Positions 15,812 through 24,038 are shown, counted from the first letter of the stretch. The stretch is DNA of 30,909 bases from an uncultured Allobaculum sp. (GCA_910579655.1 CAJTVE010000040.1:1-30909); one strand, 5' to 3'. Notes: generated by a model from the letters alone, not told the origin. Numbers and translations: made by a program.

Positions 15812-17308
15812 ATGTCAATTCTGATTAATTATGAAGAATTACTTAAAGGAGAAATCGTTGAATCTTCAAGAATAGAACTAAAGGAGGATTGGAATCCAGA
15901 TCCAATTATCCATACAATTTGCGCATTCGCAAACGATATTGACAATATCGGTGGTGGATATTTGTTAATTGGAGTTAAAGAAAAGGATGGGCTCCCTGTG
16001 CGTCCGGTCAGTGGCCTCAGGGTGGAGACTCTTGATTCTATCCAAAAAGAACTGACTCGTTGTTGCAATTTTATTGAGCCCCGATATCTTCCTCAGATAG
16101 ATGTGGTGAAAATTGATGGTCAGTATGTCCTTGTGATTCGAGTGGCGGGCGGATCGGGGCGTCCTTACAGAGCCTGCGAATTTATCCCTAAAAAGAAGGG
16201 GGATCCATCTCGAAAAAACGAAAGTCACGAAAAAAGATATTACATTCGTAAAGGGTCAAAGACTGTTGTTGCTTCGCTTGAAGAGGAACGGGAACTGTTT
16301 TATATCTCCAGTTCGATTCCTTTTGATGATCGTCCGAATCTGAGCGCACGGCTGGAGGATTTAAGCCTGGAAAGAATGAAAGAGCATTTAAGGATAACGA
16401 ACAGTTCGCTTCCAGTTGATGAGAAAGAACCTTCTCTGCTGGAACTTGCCGAGGATCTCCAGCTCGTTGAAGGCCCTGCAGAGGATTTGCGTCCCCGAAA
16501 TGTAGGAATTCTCATGTTTGGTAAGGATCCGCAAAAGTTTTTCCGATACGCAAGAATTGAACTGGTCTGGATTCCTAGTCCTGATGGAATGGGAATGGAG
16601 GAACAAATCTTTCAAGGACCGCTCCAAAATCAATTGCAAGATGCACTGAATACGATTCAGGGAAGATTTCTCAAAGAAAAAATTATTAAACATACGGCAG
16701 GACCTTCTTCACGAATTTGGAATTATCCGTATCGAGCCATTCAGGAGATTCTGGCTAATGCGATTTACCATAAGTCTTATCAGATTTTTGAGCCTATCAC
16801 TATACGAATTACAGAAACAGAGATTGAAATTACCAGTCATCCTGGATTTGACCGTTCAATTCGTGATATTGATATTGATCAGCAGCGCATTCGTTCCAGA
16901 ACGTATCGAAATCGCCGGATTGGAGATTTTCTGAAAGAACTTCATCTCGTAGAGGAACGGAACACAGGGTTTCCCAATGCTCAGAAAGCTTTACAGGAAA
17001 ACGGATCGCCGGCATTAAAGCTGGTGATGGATGAAGAAAGAGAATACTTATCGGTTATCCTCAGTGTTCATCCGGCTTTTTTACCCGAACAAAAAGTCAG
17101 CGCAAAAGAGATTGAATATCGAAAGAAGATTCTGGCTCAGGCAAGCGATCAGCCAGTTACCTTGTCTTTTTTAGCAAGAAAAATGGGGTATAAAGGGATT
17201 ACCGCCAGATTAAGCCGGACCGTCAATGAACTGATTTTAGAAGGAAGCTTAGAAAAAGTAATTCAAAACGGAAAAATACTGATCCAGTTGGCGAAGAAAG
17301 AACTTTGA
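15812..17308 (+). CDS. AlbA_2/Schlafen-like ATP-binding regulator with C-terminal winged helix
   Basis: A 498-residue cytoplasmic protein of the 'RNA-binding/ATP-binding AlbA_2' family. ATG 15812 has a strong GAGAGGAGGA site. The N-terminal AlbA_2 domain (about 10-140) has SSRIELKEDW, the IGGGYLLIGVKE motif and, later, YYIRKGSKTVVAS. A GHKL-like ATPase region (about 290-370) has YRAIQEILANAIYHKSYQ, where HATPase_c_4 members have EALVNAIVHRDY-like sequence, followed by a Gly/Pro segment SHPGFD. The C-terminus (about 430-498) looks like a small winged helix (LSFLARKMGY). Such proteins are often treated as regulators, and some occur in defence islands. The role here is unknown. The twin palindromic elements upstream are natural candidates for its own binding sites. 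Lower GC than its neighbours suggests transfer. Confidence 0.8.
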   Translation: MSILINYEELLKGEIVESSRIELKEDWNPDPIIHTICAFANDIDNIGGGYLLIGVKEKDGLPVRPVSGLRVETLDSIQKELTRCCNFIEPRYLPQIDVVKIDGQYVLVIRVAGGSGRPYRACEFIPKKKGDPSRKNESHEKRYYIRKGSKTVVASLEEERELFYISSSIPFDDRPNLSARLEDLSLERMKEHLRITNSSLPVDEKEPSLLELAEDLQLVEGPAEDLRPRNVGILMFGKDPQKFFRYARIELVWIPSPDGMGMEEQIFQGPLQNQLQDALNTIQGRFLKEKIIKHTAGPSSRIWNYPYRAIQEILANAIYHKSYQIFEPITIRITETEIEITSHPGFDRSIRDIDIDQQRIRSRTYRNRRIGDFLKELHLVEERNTGFPNAQKALQENGSPALKLVMDEEREYLSVILSVHPAFLPEQKVSAKEIEYRKKILAQASDQPVTLSFLARKMGYKGITARLSRTVNELILEGSLEKVIQNGKILIQLAKKEL

Positions 17309-17586
17309 AAACTGGTGATGACGGGCTGCTTGATGGAATCTACAGACTGCTTGATCTGGTCAAACCAGAATCCAAAAGCTTGGAAGAATTCCTGTCAGGA
17401 TTCGGATTTTACGCAATCTGTGTGGCCCATTAAGAACTGTTGATCAATACTCCCTTACCTAAAAAATTTAAAAGGGGCGGATCAGAATGTTCTTAGAAAA
17501 CTGCAGACTTTGCGTACGAACCTTGAATTCGATCTGGATGGACAGGATCAAATCCATATGTTTGCCGCAAAAATTTTCTGGAAGCG
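17309..17586. other. Intergenic region before the EIIA leader
   Basis: There is no convincing gene. A short frame at about 17488-17620 and a minus-strand frame at 17468-17752 lack coding character. The region may hold the end of the AlbA_2 transcript, but no clear terminator hairpin is seen. Confidence 0.45.
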
Positions 17587-17614
17587 TTGACAGAAAAAGA
17601 AGACCTTCTATAAA
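17587..17614 (+). promoter_or_regulatory. Promoter of the EIIA-GH43 unit
   Basis: A consensus TTGACA (17587-17592) and TATAAA (17609-17614) with a 16-bp spacer. Transcription would start near 17621, leaving a leader of about 165 nt that contains the RAT-like sequence. Confidence 0.7.
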
Positions 17615-17635
17615 ATAGGAGCGTAAACGAAAAAC

Positions 17636-17664
17636 GGCTTGTAACTTCTCCGGAAGGCTTTCCC
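17636..17664 (+). promoter_or_regulatory. RAT-like antiterminator target in the EIIA leader
   Basis: This 29-nt segment has the layout of the ribonucleic antiterminator bound by BglG/LicT/SacT proteins: closing GG...CC, a left internal loop CTTGTAA, a central stem CTTC/GAAG with loop TCCG, and a right internal loop GCTTTC. The classic RAT has central stem CTGC/GCAG, so the paired changes keep the helix. A weak AT-rich hairpin ending in T6 follows at 17676-17706 and may be the competing terminator. Confidence 0.5.
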
Positions 17665-17787
17665 GAATTCGTTCGAAAAACAACTCAGAATTGAAGTGTG
17701 TTTTTTGATGCGGATTTTTGAAAGCAGATGGAGAAGTTTTTTTGTTGCTCAAGCCAGGATCCGATGGGATCGAAGGAGAAAAGAGTC

Positions 17788-18249
17788 ATGTTTAATTTTT
17801 TCAAGAAAGAAGAATTCAAAATTGTCAGCCCGACGGATGGAACTCTGATTCCATTGGGTGAAGTGCCTGATCAGATGTTTTCCCAGAAACTGATGGGGGA
17901 TGGCTTTGCGGTTGTTCCAAAAGCCAATACCATTGTCGCCCCATTATCGGGAACCGCTGAAAGTGTCTTTCCAACCGGTCATGCGGTGGGCATCAAAACC
18001 AAAGACGGCATCGAATGCATTGTCCACATCGGTCTGGATACAGTCGATCTCAATGGCGAAGGGTTCCGCCCGCTCATCCGTCAGGGCGATAAAGTCAAAG
18101 CCGGCCAGCCCATCGTGGAAATTGAGCGCCAGAAAATTGAAGACAAAGGCTATAAGACAGTAACGATGGTTGTTTTCCCGGCAGGGTATGATCATGCCTT
18201 CGATTTAGGCAAAAAAGCCACCTCAGCCGGAGAAGTGCTGGTGAAATAA
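17788..18249 (+). CDS. PTS EIIA component of the glucose (Crr) class
   Basis: A 153-residue soluble phosphocarrier. It has the hallmarks of EIIA(Glc): SPTDGTLIPLGEVPDQMFSQ, GDGFAVVP, the supporting His65 in FPTGHAVGIKT and the phosphorylated His80 in ECIVHIGLDTV. ATG 17788 follows GAAGGAGAAA. It stands alone as a single-domain protein and its stop overlaps the GH43 start by one base (TAATG). It probably supplies phosphate to the EIIBC at 21078, which has no EIIA domain of its own. Transcription is likely controlled by the RAT-like site in the leader together with the antiterminator encoded at 19930. Confidence 0.93.
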   Translation: MFNFFKKEEFKIVSPTDGTLIPLGEVPDQMFSQKLMGDGFAVVPKANTIVAPLSGTAESVFPTGHAVGIKTKDGIECIVHIGLDTVDLNGEGFRPLIRQGDKVKAGQPIVEIERQKIEDKGYKTVTMVVFPAGYDHAFDLGKKATSAGEVLVK

Positions 18250-19784
18250 TGGCAGCTGCAGCCAAAAAGCCTGTCTTCAATCCTTATTTGCCGTTGTGGG
18301 AATTCGTCCCGGATGGCGAACCCCATGTCTTTGGAAACCGGCTGTATATCTACGGCTCTCACGATGTATACGAGGGATCGATCTATTGCGAAGCGCCATA
18401 CACAGTATGGTCTGCCCCGTTAGACGATTTATCGAACTGGACAAACCATGGCATAACTTATACCGGAAAGGAAGATCCGTTCAACGATAACGGAAAACAC
18501 CGGATGTTTGCGCCTGACGTGTGCGAAAAGAATGGAAAGTACTATCTGTATTATGGCCTGGATACAGCGGATACGATTTCTGTTGCAATGTCGGATAAGC
18601 CGGAAGGACCTTTCCATTTCTATGGTCATGTCCATTATTCCGATGGCATCGTCTGGGGCAAAAAGCCGGGTGAACATCAGTGTTTTGATCCTGGGATCTT
18701 TGTGGATGACGATGGCCAGGTGTATCTGTATTCGGGTTTTTCTACTTCTTATGAAGTGATGGAACGAATTCGGAAGAAACTGCCGCCAGAACTTGCAGAA
18801 AATTTCTCGATGACTCTGGATGGCAGTGATGTGGTCCGACTGGATGACGATATGCTGACAATCAAGGAAGGCCCATATCCGTGTCTGCCGGGCGTGGCAA
18901 ATTCAGCTGGAACAGGCTTTGAAGGCCATGAATTCTTTGAAGCGTCTTCCCTGCGCAAGTTCAATGGCCGTTACTATGCGATTTATTCGAGCGTGAATGG
19001 TCATGAACTGTGCTATGCCATGTCCGACAATCCGATGTCAGGCTTTGAATATAAGGGTGTTCTGCATTCCAATGGGAATTTCGGCCTGAGCGAGGATGGC
19101 AAACCGGAATTCAACTATGCCAATAACCACGGTTCAGCGATCAAACTGAATGGAAACTACTACATTTTTGGCCATCGGCATACCGGAAGAAGCCAATACC
19201 AGCGGCAGGGAGTGGCTGAAAAGCTGACAATGAATCCCGATGGGACATTTAATCAGGCCTTGATGACTTCCTGTGGGCTTCATGATGGCCCTCTCCCCGC
19301 CCAGGGAAAATTTCCAGCCTCCATTGCCTGTGTTTTAAAGGGACCGAAGGGAGCTGTCAAAGCGGATGAAAAGACAGACTATTCGCAATCTCCCGTGATC
19401 CTGCTTGAAGATGGCGTTTCATATGTGGCCAATTTGCGGGCTGGATCCGTTGTGGGATATCGGTATTTCCAGGTGGATCCAGACCACCAGCATGTGGAAC
19501 TGGCACTGAGTGTCCAGAATCTGAGTGGCGAGCCAGCAATTGTTGAAGTAAGCTTTACCCCAGATGGAGAAGTTGTTGCGTCTCTTGAAGTTGCACCAAC
19601 AATATGTGAAAATTTACCTGAAAAGAGAGATTCTCTGAACCTTGGAAAATCTGATTCGGATTGTATTCAAAAAAGATTTCAAACGGTCCATGCTGGATTA
19701 GATTTACCTGACGAAGCATTCGCACTATATTGCCGCGTAAAAAATGGCGGCCCAATCGACCTTTTTGGATTCAAAATGAGCTAA
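18249..19784 (+). CDS. Glycoside hydrolase family 43 enzyme (beta-xylosidase/arabinofuranosidase type), cytoplasmic
   Basis: A 511-residue GH43 glycosidase, an inverting enzyme with a five-bladed beta-propeller. Likely catalytic residues are Asp22 (general base, FVPDGEPHVFG), Asp147 (pKa modulator, CFDPGIFVDDDG) and Glu231 (acid, GHEFFEAS). The catalytic part spans about 1-350. The C-terminal 150 residues form a beta-rich accessory domain. There is no signal peptide, so it acts on sugars brought in by the adjacent PTS. The start is coupled to the EIIA gene (TAATG). A PTS substrate would be a phosphorylated or short glycoside. The pairing of EIIA with GH43 is unusual, because 6-phospho-beta-glucosidases (GH1) are the normal partner. 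Confidence 0.88.
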   Translation: MAAAAKKPVFNPYLPLWEFVPDGEPHVFGNRLYIYGSHDVYEGSIYCEAPYTVWSAPLDDLSNWTNHGITYTGKEDPFNDNGKHRMFAPDVCEKNGKYYLYYGLDTADTISVAMSDKPEGPFHFYGHVHYSDGIVWGKKPGEHQCFDPGIFVDDDGQVYLYSGFSTSYEVMERIRKKLPPELAENFSMTLDGSDVVRLDDDMLTIKEGPYPCLPGVANSAGTGFEGHEFFEASSLRKFNGRYYAIYSSVNGHELCYAMSDNPMSGFEYKGVLHSNGNFGLSEDGKPEFNYANNHGSAIKLNGNYYIFGHRHTGRSQYQRQGVAEKLTMNPDGTFNQALMTSCGLHDGPLPAQGKFPASIACVLKGPKGAVKADEKTDYSQSPVILLEDGVSYVANLRAGSVVGYRYFQVDPDHQHVELALSVQNLSGEPAIVEVSFTPDGEVVASLEVAPTICENLPEKRDSLNLGKSDSDCIQKRFQTVHAGLDLPDEAFALYCRVKNGGPIDLFGFKMS

Positions 19785-19791
19785 ACGTTTG

Positions 19792-19885
19792 ACTTAATTT
19801 TTATTGATTAAGTAAATGGGCATAAAAAATTAAGTTAAATTTACTTAAATTATGTGTTGACAGCGGTACCGAATCCAGATATTCT
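19792..19885 (+). promoter_or_regulatory. Promoter and operator region of the antiterminator gene (copy 2 of a shared element)
   Basis: TTGACA (19857-19862), a 17-bp spacer and TATTCT (19880-19885). Upstream are ACTTAATTT (19792), AAATTAAGT (about 19828) and ACTTAAATT (about 19843), in the same order and similar spacing as before the esterase gene at 13923-14017. The leader after the start is only about 40 nt, so no antitermination hairpin fits here. Confidence 0.75.
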
Positions 19886-19929
19886 AAAGATGTCCTCAGG
19901 GAAACATAAAGAGGAGTGAGACAAACAGA

Positions 19930-20754
19930 ATGAAAGTCGTTCGAAATATCAATAACAACGTTGCTGTATGTCTCGATGATCAAGGTCACGAACTGATTGC
20001 GATCGGCAAGGGAATCGGGTTTAAAAAAGCCCCTTACGAAATCTCCCTGGACCAGATTGATGAGACATATTACAATCTGGACTCTCATTACAAGTCTCTG
20101 TTGACGGAAATCTCCCCAGAGATTCTGGAACTGGCGATGAAAATCACCAATAAGGGCCAGCGGTATCTGGGAATTCAGATCAAGCCAGCCTTTGTCTTCG
20201 CACTGGCGGACCACATTCATAGCTGCATCAAAAATGCCCAGGCGGGGCTCTTCGTGAGTAACCCAATGAGCAATGAGATCCGGCACTTATATGAACGTGA
20301 ATACCGCCTTGGCCAGTGGGCCGTGAAGATGATGGAAAAAGCTGGAAAAGTAAAACTTCCCAGCAGTGAAGCTGGCAACATTGCCCTGCACTTTCTCAAC
20401 GCGGCGCAATCCATCAATGAAGCAAGAAAAGATGACACGGAACGGTTTGTGGATGATATCACCGATATCATCGAAAGTGAGATGAATCTCATCATTGACC
20501 GCAACAGTCTCAACTATTCCCGCTTTGTTACGCATCTGAAGTATGTCCTTAAGCGTTCCAATGCAATGGATAAGGAAAACTCAGAAAATGCGCGGATGTT
20601 TGATGAAATGTATGAGCAGTATCCCAATCTTCAAAACAGTATCCAAAAAATAAAAACTTACATGACGGGTGAGCTTGGTGTAGAGCCTTCCAAAGAGGAA
20701 ATGCTCTATCTGATGATCCATCTCAACCGTCTATGTTCAGGAGAAGGATTGTAA
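19930..20754 (+). CDS. BglG/LicT-family transcription antiterminator
   Basis: A 274-residue RNA-binding antiterminator. The N-terminal CAT domain (about 1-56) has RNINNNVAVCL and the IGKGIGF motif that binds RAT hairpins. Two PRD domains follow, with conserved histidines at His95/97 (LADHIHSC) and His154 (IALHFLNA) in PRD1, and His202 (FVTHLKYVL) and His264 (LMIHLNRL) in PRD2. In this family, phosphorylation by the cognate EIIB and by HPr sets dimer state and activity. ATG 19930 follows AGAGGAGTGAG. The neighbours are the EIIA-GH43 genes and EIIBC, and RAT-like sequences are found at 17636 and 20746. It probably lets RNA polymerase pass the terminators when the substrate is present. Confidence 0.93.
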   Translation: MKVVRNINNNVAVCLDDQGHELIAIGKGIGFKKAPYEISLDQIDETYYNLDSHYKSLLTEISPEILELAMKITNKGQRYLGIQIKPAFVFALADHIHSCIKNAQAGLFVSNPMSNEIRHLYEREYRLGQWAVKMMEKAGKVKLPSSEAGNIALHFLNAAQSINEARKDDTERFVDDITDIIESEMNLIIDRNSLNYSRFVTHLKYVLKRSNAMDKENSENARMFDEMYEQYPNLQNSIQKIKTYMTGELGVEPSKEEMLYLMIHLNRLCSGEGL

Positions 20755-20768
20755 CGAAAGGCTTAACC
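20746..20768 (+). promoter_or_regulatory. RAT-like sequence overlapping the antiterminator gene stop and a terminator
   Basis: GGATTGTAAC followed by GAAAGGCTTAACC shares GG-TTGTAAC and AAGGCTT--CC with the RAT-like site at 17636, but lacks six bases of the central hairpin. Its last bases (AACC) form the beginning of the terminator stem at 20765, the overlap expected for RAT/terminator pairs. Confidence 0.35.
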
Positions 20769-20838
20769 TGGCTCCTGTTCAAAGTCCATAGATGTTTTCA
20801 GCATGTCTGTGCGCTTTGAACAGGAACCAGGTTTTTTT
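20765..20838 (+). terminator. Strong terminator between antiterminator and EIIBC genes
   Basis: The 7-bp stem AACCTGG/CCAGGTT and, past one C-A mismatch, the 12-bp stem TCCTGTTCAAAG/CTTTGAACAGGA enclose a 29-nt loop. Seven T follow. It could be a read-through control point for EIIBC, 240 bp downstream. The remaining leader to 21077 holds no gene. Confidence 0.85.
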
Positions 20839-21077
20839 CTCAGATGACAAAAGCGCGCATTGGCTGACGAGAAAGACATAAACCAAAACCAGATTCCATC
20901 TGGCAAGGGCCTGATGATCGAGAAATCGATCCTTTCAAAACCTGCCAATCTGCCTGATTGGCAGCAAGCATTGTTTTGCATGAATCACTGTTTTATCAAC
21001 TTTATCCGCTTTATCCACACTGTTTGAAGTCATGAAAATCATGACCAGCCAAAGAGAAAAGAAATCAGGAGGAACTT

Positions 21078-22562
21078 ATGGCTAAGTATACCGAAATGTG
21101 TACCTCGATTCTCGAAACCGTTGGTGGCAAGGAAAACCTCACCGGCGCAGTACACTGCATGACCCGTCTTCGTCTCAACTACAAAGACAAATCCAAAATC
21201 CAGGTCGACGATGTGAAAAAGATTCCTGGTGTTCTGGGCGCCCAGTTCTCGGGCGAACAGTTCCAGATCATCATTGGTCAGAACGTATCGGATGTTTATC
21301 CTGAATTCTGCGCCATGACTGGCCTTGGGGCAGCGGCTGCCATTGATGAAAACCTCGATGGGCCAAAAGAACCTTTCAGCTGGAAAGCCATTCCCAATAA
21401 AATGCTGGATTACATCTCCGGATCGATTGCTCCAATCCTGCCGATCATGATGGGTGCCGGATTCTTCAAACTGTTCTATGCCCTGTTTGGACCATCCATG
21501 TTCAATCTGTTCCCGGAAGACAGCCAGCTGATGCAGCTGTTATACATCGTAGGAAACGCTGGATTCTACTTCATGCCGGTCTTTGTTGCCTATGGTGCAG
21601 CTAAAAAACTGAATACCAGTATTCCACTTGCCTTATTGCTTTCGACTTTACTGATTGACCCGAACATCCTGGAAATTGTATCGGCCGGTGAACCATTCAA
21701 TGTTTACGGCATTTTCCCGATGCAGCTGAACAACTACACACAGTCCGTTCTGCCTTCCTTATTAACGGTATGGATTTTGATGTATGTGAATAAGTTTTTC
21801 CAGAAATATATTCCAACCGCTATCAAGGTCATCGGTGTTCCATTCTGCACGCTGATTGTCATGGTTCCTTTGATGTATTGCCTGCTGGCTCCAGTTGGAA
21901 ATACGATTGGTCTTGGTCTTGCAAAAGCATTTGAAGTTTTATATCAGGTGGCTGGTCCTGTTGCAATTGCGATTATCGGTGCATTCTGGCCGTTCATGGT
22001 TGCCACAGGTATGCATGTGGCCGTTGTTCAGATTGCCTTACTCAACATTACAACACTGGGTTACGACCCAATCGTTCTGTCCGGTGCCAACATTGCCAAC
22101 TACGCTTTAATGGGTATGGCTCTGGCTTTCTTCTTAAGAACAAAAGGCCAGACCAGGCAGATGGCTGGTGCCAACGTCATTACACTGATTGTTGGTGGTA
22201 TTTCTGAACCGACTCTGTTTGGCGAACTGCTTGTCAATAAAAAGGCGATGATTTCGCAGATCATCGGTGGATTTATTGGCGGTCTGATCGGCGGCCTGTT
22301 TGGGGTTGCGGTCTATACCATGGGTGCTTCCAACTTCTTAACCGTTTTGCAGTATGCCGGTGGTCCTGCTTCTAACTTCATCAATGCCTGCATTGCCTGT
22401 GCCGCTGCATTCCTTTGCTCCCTGGCAACCGGACTTGTCTTAGGATTTGGTGAAGGGAAAGTGGAAGCGGACTGGAAAGCGAAAAAAGCCAGCGTACGCA
22501 ACCGCAAGAAAAACAACGCTGCAATTGATGACGATGAAGAAGCAAAACCTGCAAAAATCTAA
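21078..22562 (+). CDS. PTS beta-glucoside-type EIIBC transporter
   Basis: A 494-residue membrane permease of the glucose/glucoside PTS class. The N-terminal EIIB domain (about 1-85) has the phospho-Cys27 in AVHCMTRLRL and the KKIPGVLGAQFSGEQFQIIIGQNV segment. The EIIC domain (about 105-465) has about ten membrane spans and the ISEPTLFGELL motif. The C-terminus is charged and lacks an EIIA domain, so phosphate must come from another protein, most likely the EIIA at 17788. AGGAGGAAC precedes ATG 21078. The substrate is probably a plant-derived beta-glycoside or disaccharide, phosphorylated on entry. EIIBC, antiterminator, EIIA and GH43 form one functional set. Confidence 0.92.
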   Translation: MAKYTEMCTSILETVGGKENLTGAVHCMTRLRLNYKDKSKIQVDDVKKIPGVLGAQFSGEQFQIIIGQNVSDVYPEFCAMTGLGAAAAIDENLDGPKEPFSWKAIPNKMLDYISGSIAPILPIMMGAGFFKLFYALFGPSMFNLFPEDSQLMQLLYIVGNAGFYFMPVFVAYGAAKKLNTSIPLALLLSTLLIDPNILEIVSAGEPFNVYGIFPMQLNNYTQSVLPSLLTVWILMYVNKFFQKYIPTAIKVIGVPFCTLIVMVPLMYCLLAPVGNTIGLGLAKAFEVLYQVAGPVAIAIIGAFWPFMVATGMHVAVVQIALLNITTLGYDPIVLSGANIANYALMGMALAFFLRTKGQTRQMAGANVITLIVGGISEPTLFGELLVNKKAMISQIIGGFIGGLIGGLFGVAVYTMGASNFLTVLQYAGGPASNFINACIACAAAFLCSLATGLVLGFGEGKVEADWKAKKASVRNRKKNNAAIDDDEEAKPAKI

Positions 22563-22660
22563 TTCAAACTGAACGTTCTACTCAGTTCTAACCATTCCTG
22601 AACTGTGCAATTCCTTTTTCGGGTCTGTCGGGTCTGACCGGCCAGACAAAGGAAGAATAA

Positions 22661-22698
22661 AAAAGGTTCAAGGAAACTTGCAATTCCTTGAACCTTTT
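22661..22698. terminator. Bidirectional terminator between convergent genes
   Basis: A perfect 15-bp stem (22661-22675 with 22684-22698, arm AAAAGGTTCAAGGAA) with an 8-nt loop, an A run on the left and a T-rich tract on the right. It serves both EIIBC (plus) and the LacI-type gene (minus). Confidence 0.88.
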
Positions 22699-22704
22699 CT
22701 TTCT

Positions 22705-22733
22705 ATTTTAAATAAATCAATTTTATTTAAAAT
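22705..22733. repeat. AT-only 12-bp inverted repeat
   Basis: ATTTTAAATAAA (22705-22716) is perfectly repeated in inverse at 22722-22733 around TCAAT, next to the strong terminator. Its position between convergent genes argues against a promoter operator. It may simply be part of the termination zone. Confidence 0.6.
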
Positions 22734-22793
22734 AATTAAATAAAAAGCTATAAGAGGAATGAGTCTCTTTGAGATTCGAGTTTGAAGAGAAGA

Positions 22794-23792
22794 TCAGGCC
22801 GAGTCCCGGATGATCAGTTTGCCATTGATCTGTACGTTCACCGTTTCTTTATATTTATTTTGGATCACATTGAGTAACAGAGAAGCCGCACTCAGCCCCA
22901 TGAAGCCCTTGGGAATGTGATAGGTCGAAAGCGGAGGCTGGGCAATGGAAGAGTAAGACAGATTGTCAAAACCAATGATGGCAACATCTTCCGGAATGCG
23001 ATAGCCCACTTCTTTAAACGCCCGCATGGCGCCTAAAGCAATTTCATCATTGTCCGCAAAATAGCAGCGGGCAATGGGTTCACCGTTTTTTAGAATTGCC
23101 AGCATATCCGCGCATGCTCCCTCCAAAGAAGGCGAAAGCTTGTGGATGATCGATTTAGAAACCGACATCGAATGCGCCCGGACGGCTCCAAAGAATCCCT
23201 CTTCCCGTTGGGCAAAGTTAGCAACGGCCTGGCTGGCGTGCAGATAGCCGGGTTGGGCCTGCCAGCGGGAGATCAGATAGTCCGTGGCCGCAAATGCCCC
23301 ATCCTGGTTGGCAATTGAGACGGAATTGACATTGACGCCTGGAAAGCGGGTGTCCAGTAAAACCAGCGGCGCACTCAGCTTCATGAAGGGCATAAATTCC
23401 TCACGTGACATGGTGGTTCCAAGCAGGATAATCCCTGCGTAGTGACAGTTTTCCAGGAGACGGACCTGTTCATCAATATTGTCCAGATCATGAATATGGC
23501 AGACCGAAAGCTGATAGCCGCTCTGTTTGAGATAGAGTTCGGTGCTGGTTGCCAGTTCTGTAAAGAAGGGCGTATCGAAGACAAAGTTTTTATGGAAGAA
23601 GACAAATCCGACAGTTTTAGAGGCCGAACGTTTGGCGTCGATCCGGGTAAAGTCATAGCCCATCGAGCGGGCGGTGGAAATCACTTCCCGGCGGAGTTTC
23701 TCACTGACACCAGATTTATTGTTCAGGGCCATGGATACGGCAGCGGTAGAAATGCCCATCGTTTCGGCGATCTGTTTGGCAGTAACTTTCAT
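22794..23792 (-). CDS. LacI-family transcriptional repressor
   Basis: A 332-residue repressor. The HTH is KVTAKQIAETMGISTAAVSMALNNKSGVSEKLR (about residues 2-33, with the usual AVSMALN recognition helix), followed by the hinge region and a periplasmic-binding-protein-like sensor domain with the family patterns AGIILLGTTM, ATDYLI, CYFADNDEIALGAMRAF and IIGFDNLSYS. ATG 23792 is preceded by GAGGAAG. An upstream in-frame ATG at 23825 lacks a site. It is divergent from the five-gene operon starting at 24139, so that operon is its probable target. A palindrome overlaps its own -10 box at 23897-23912, suggesting autoregulation. The ligand may be apiose, apulose or a derivative, by inference from the target genes. 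Confidence 0.93.
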   Translation of the reverse strand: MKVTAKQIAETMGISTAAVSMALNNKSGVSEKLRREVISTARSMGYDFTRIDAKRSASKTVGFVFFHKNFVFDTPFFTELATSTELYLKQSGYQLSVCHIHDLDNIDEQVRLLENCHYAGIILLGTTMSREEFMPFMKLSAPLVLLDTRFPGVNVNSVSIANQDGAFAATDYLISRWQAQPGYLHASQAVANFAQREEGFFGAVRAHSMSVSKSIIHKLSPSLEGACADMLAILKNGEPIARCYFADNDEIALGAMRAFKEVGYRIPEDVAIIGFDNLSYSSIAQPPLSTYHIPKGFMGLSAASLLLNVIQNKYKETVNVQINGKLIIRDSA

Positions 23793-23893
23793 CTCTCTAT
23801 CTTCCTCTCTGTTTCGATGTCGCAATGCATGCTGAATCTGCTTTAGGTGAACGTTTTTCTGACCAAAAGCCAGAAAAATGGGATCAAACCTAT

Positions 23894-23914
23894 TATAACC
23901 GGATTATCGGTTTA
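23894..23914. promoter_or_regulatory. Candidate LacI-type operator and repressor promoter
   Basis: AACCG (23897-23901) and CGGTT (23908-23912) are inverted around GATTAT. On the minus strand the sequence TATAAT lies next to this palindrome, about 100 nt before the LacI-type ORF, and is a consensus -10 box. The site sits between the divergent genes. Confidence 0.5.
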
Positions 23915-24038
23915 AAAAAATAACCCGCAAAATCTGTCAGGGAAAGTTTTCCAGCTTAAGTCATACCGTTTCTTTTTCTTTCAGAATTTCGATTGCCTGC
24001 AAAAAATCAGGATCCAGAAAGATGAAGTCTTGGAAAAA

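Noticed and set aside
15523..15813. Minus-strand 96-codon frame running through palindromic element copy 2
   Set aside because: It starts over the ribosome-binding site of the opposite gene, has no site of its own and no recognisable motif. Its sequence is dictated by the palindromic element.
17468..17752. Minus-strand 94-codon frame in the EIIA leader region
   Set aside because: It has no ribosome-binding site or family motif and lies across the promoter and RAT-like sequence of the plus-strand unit.
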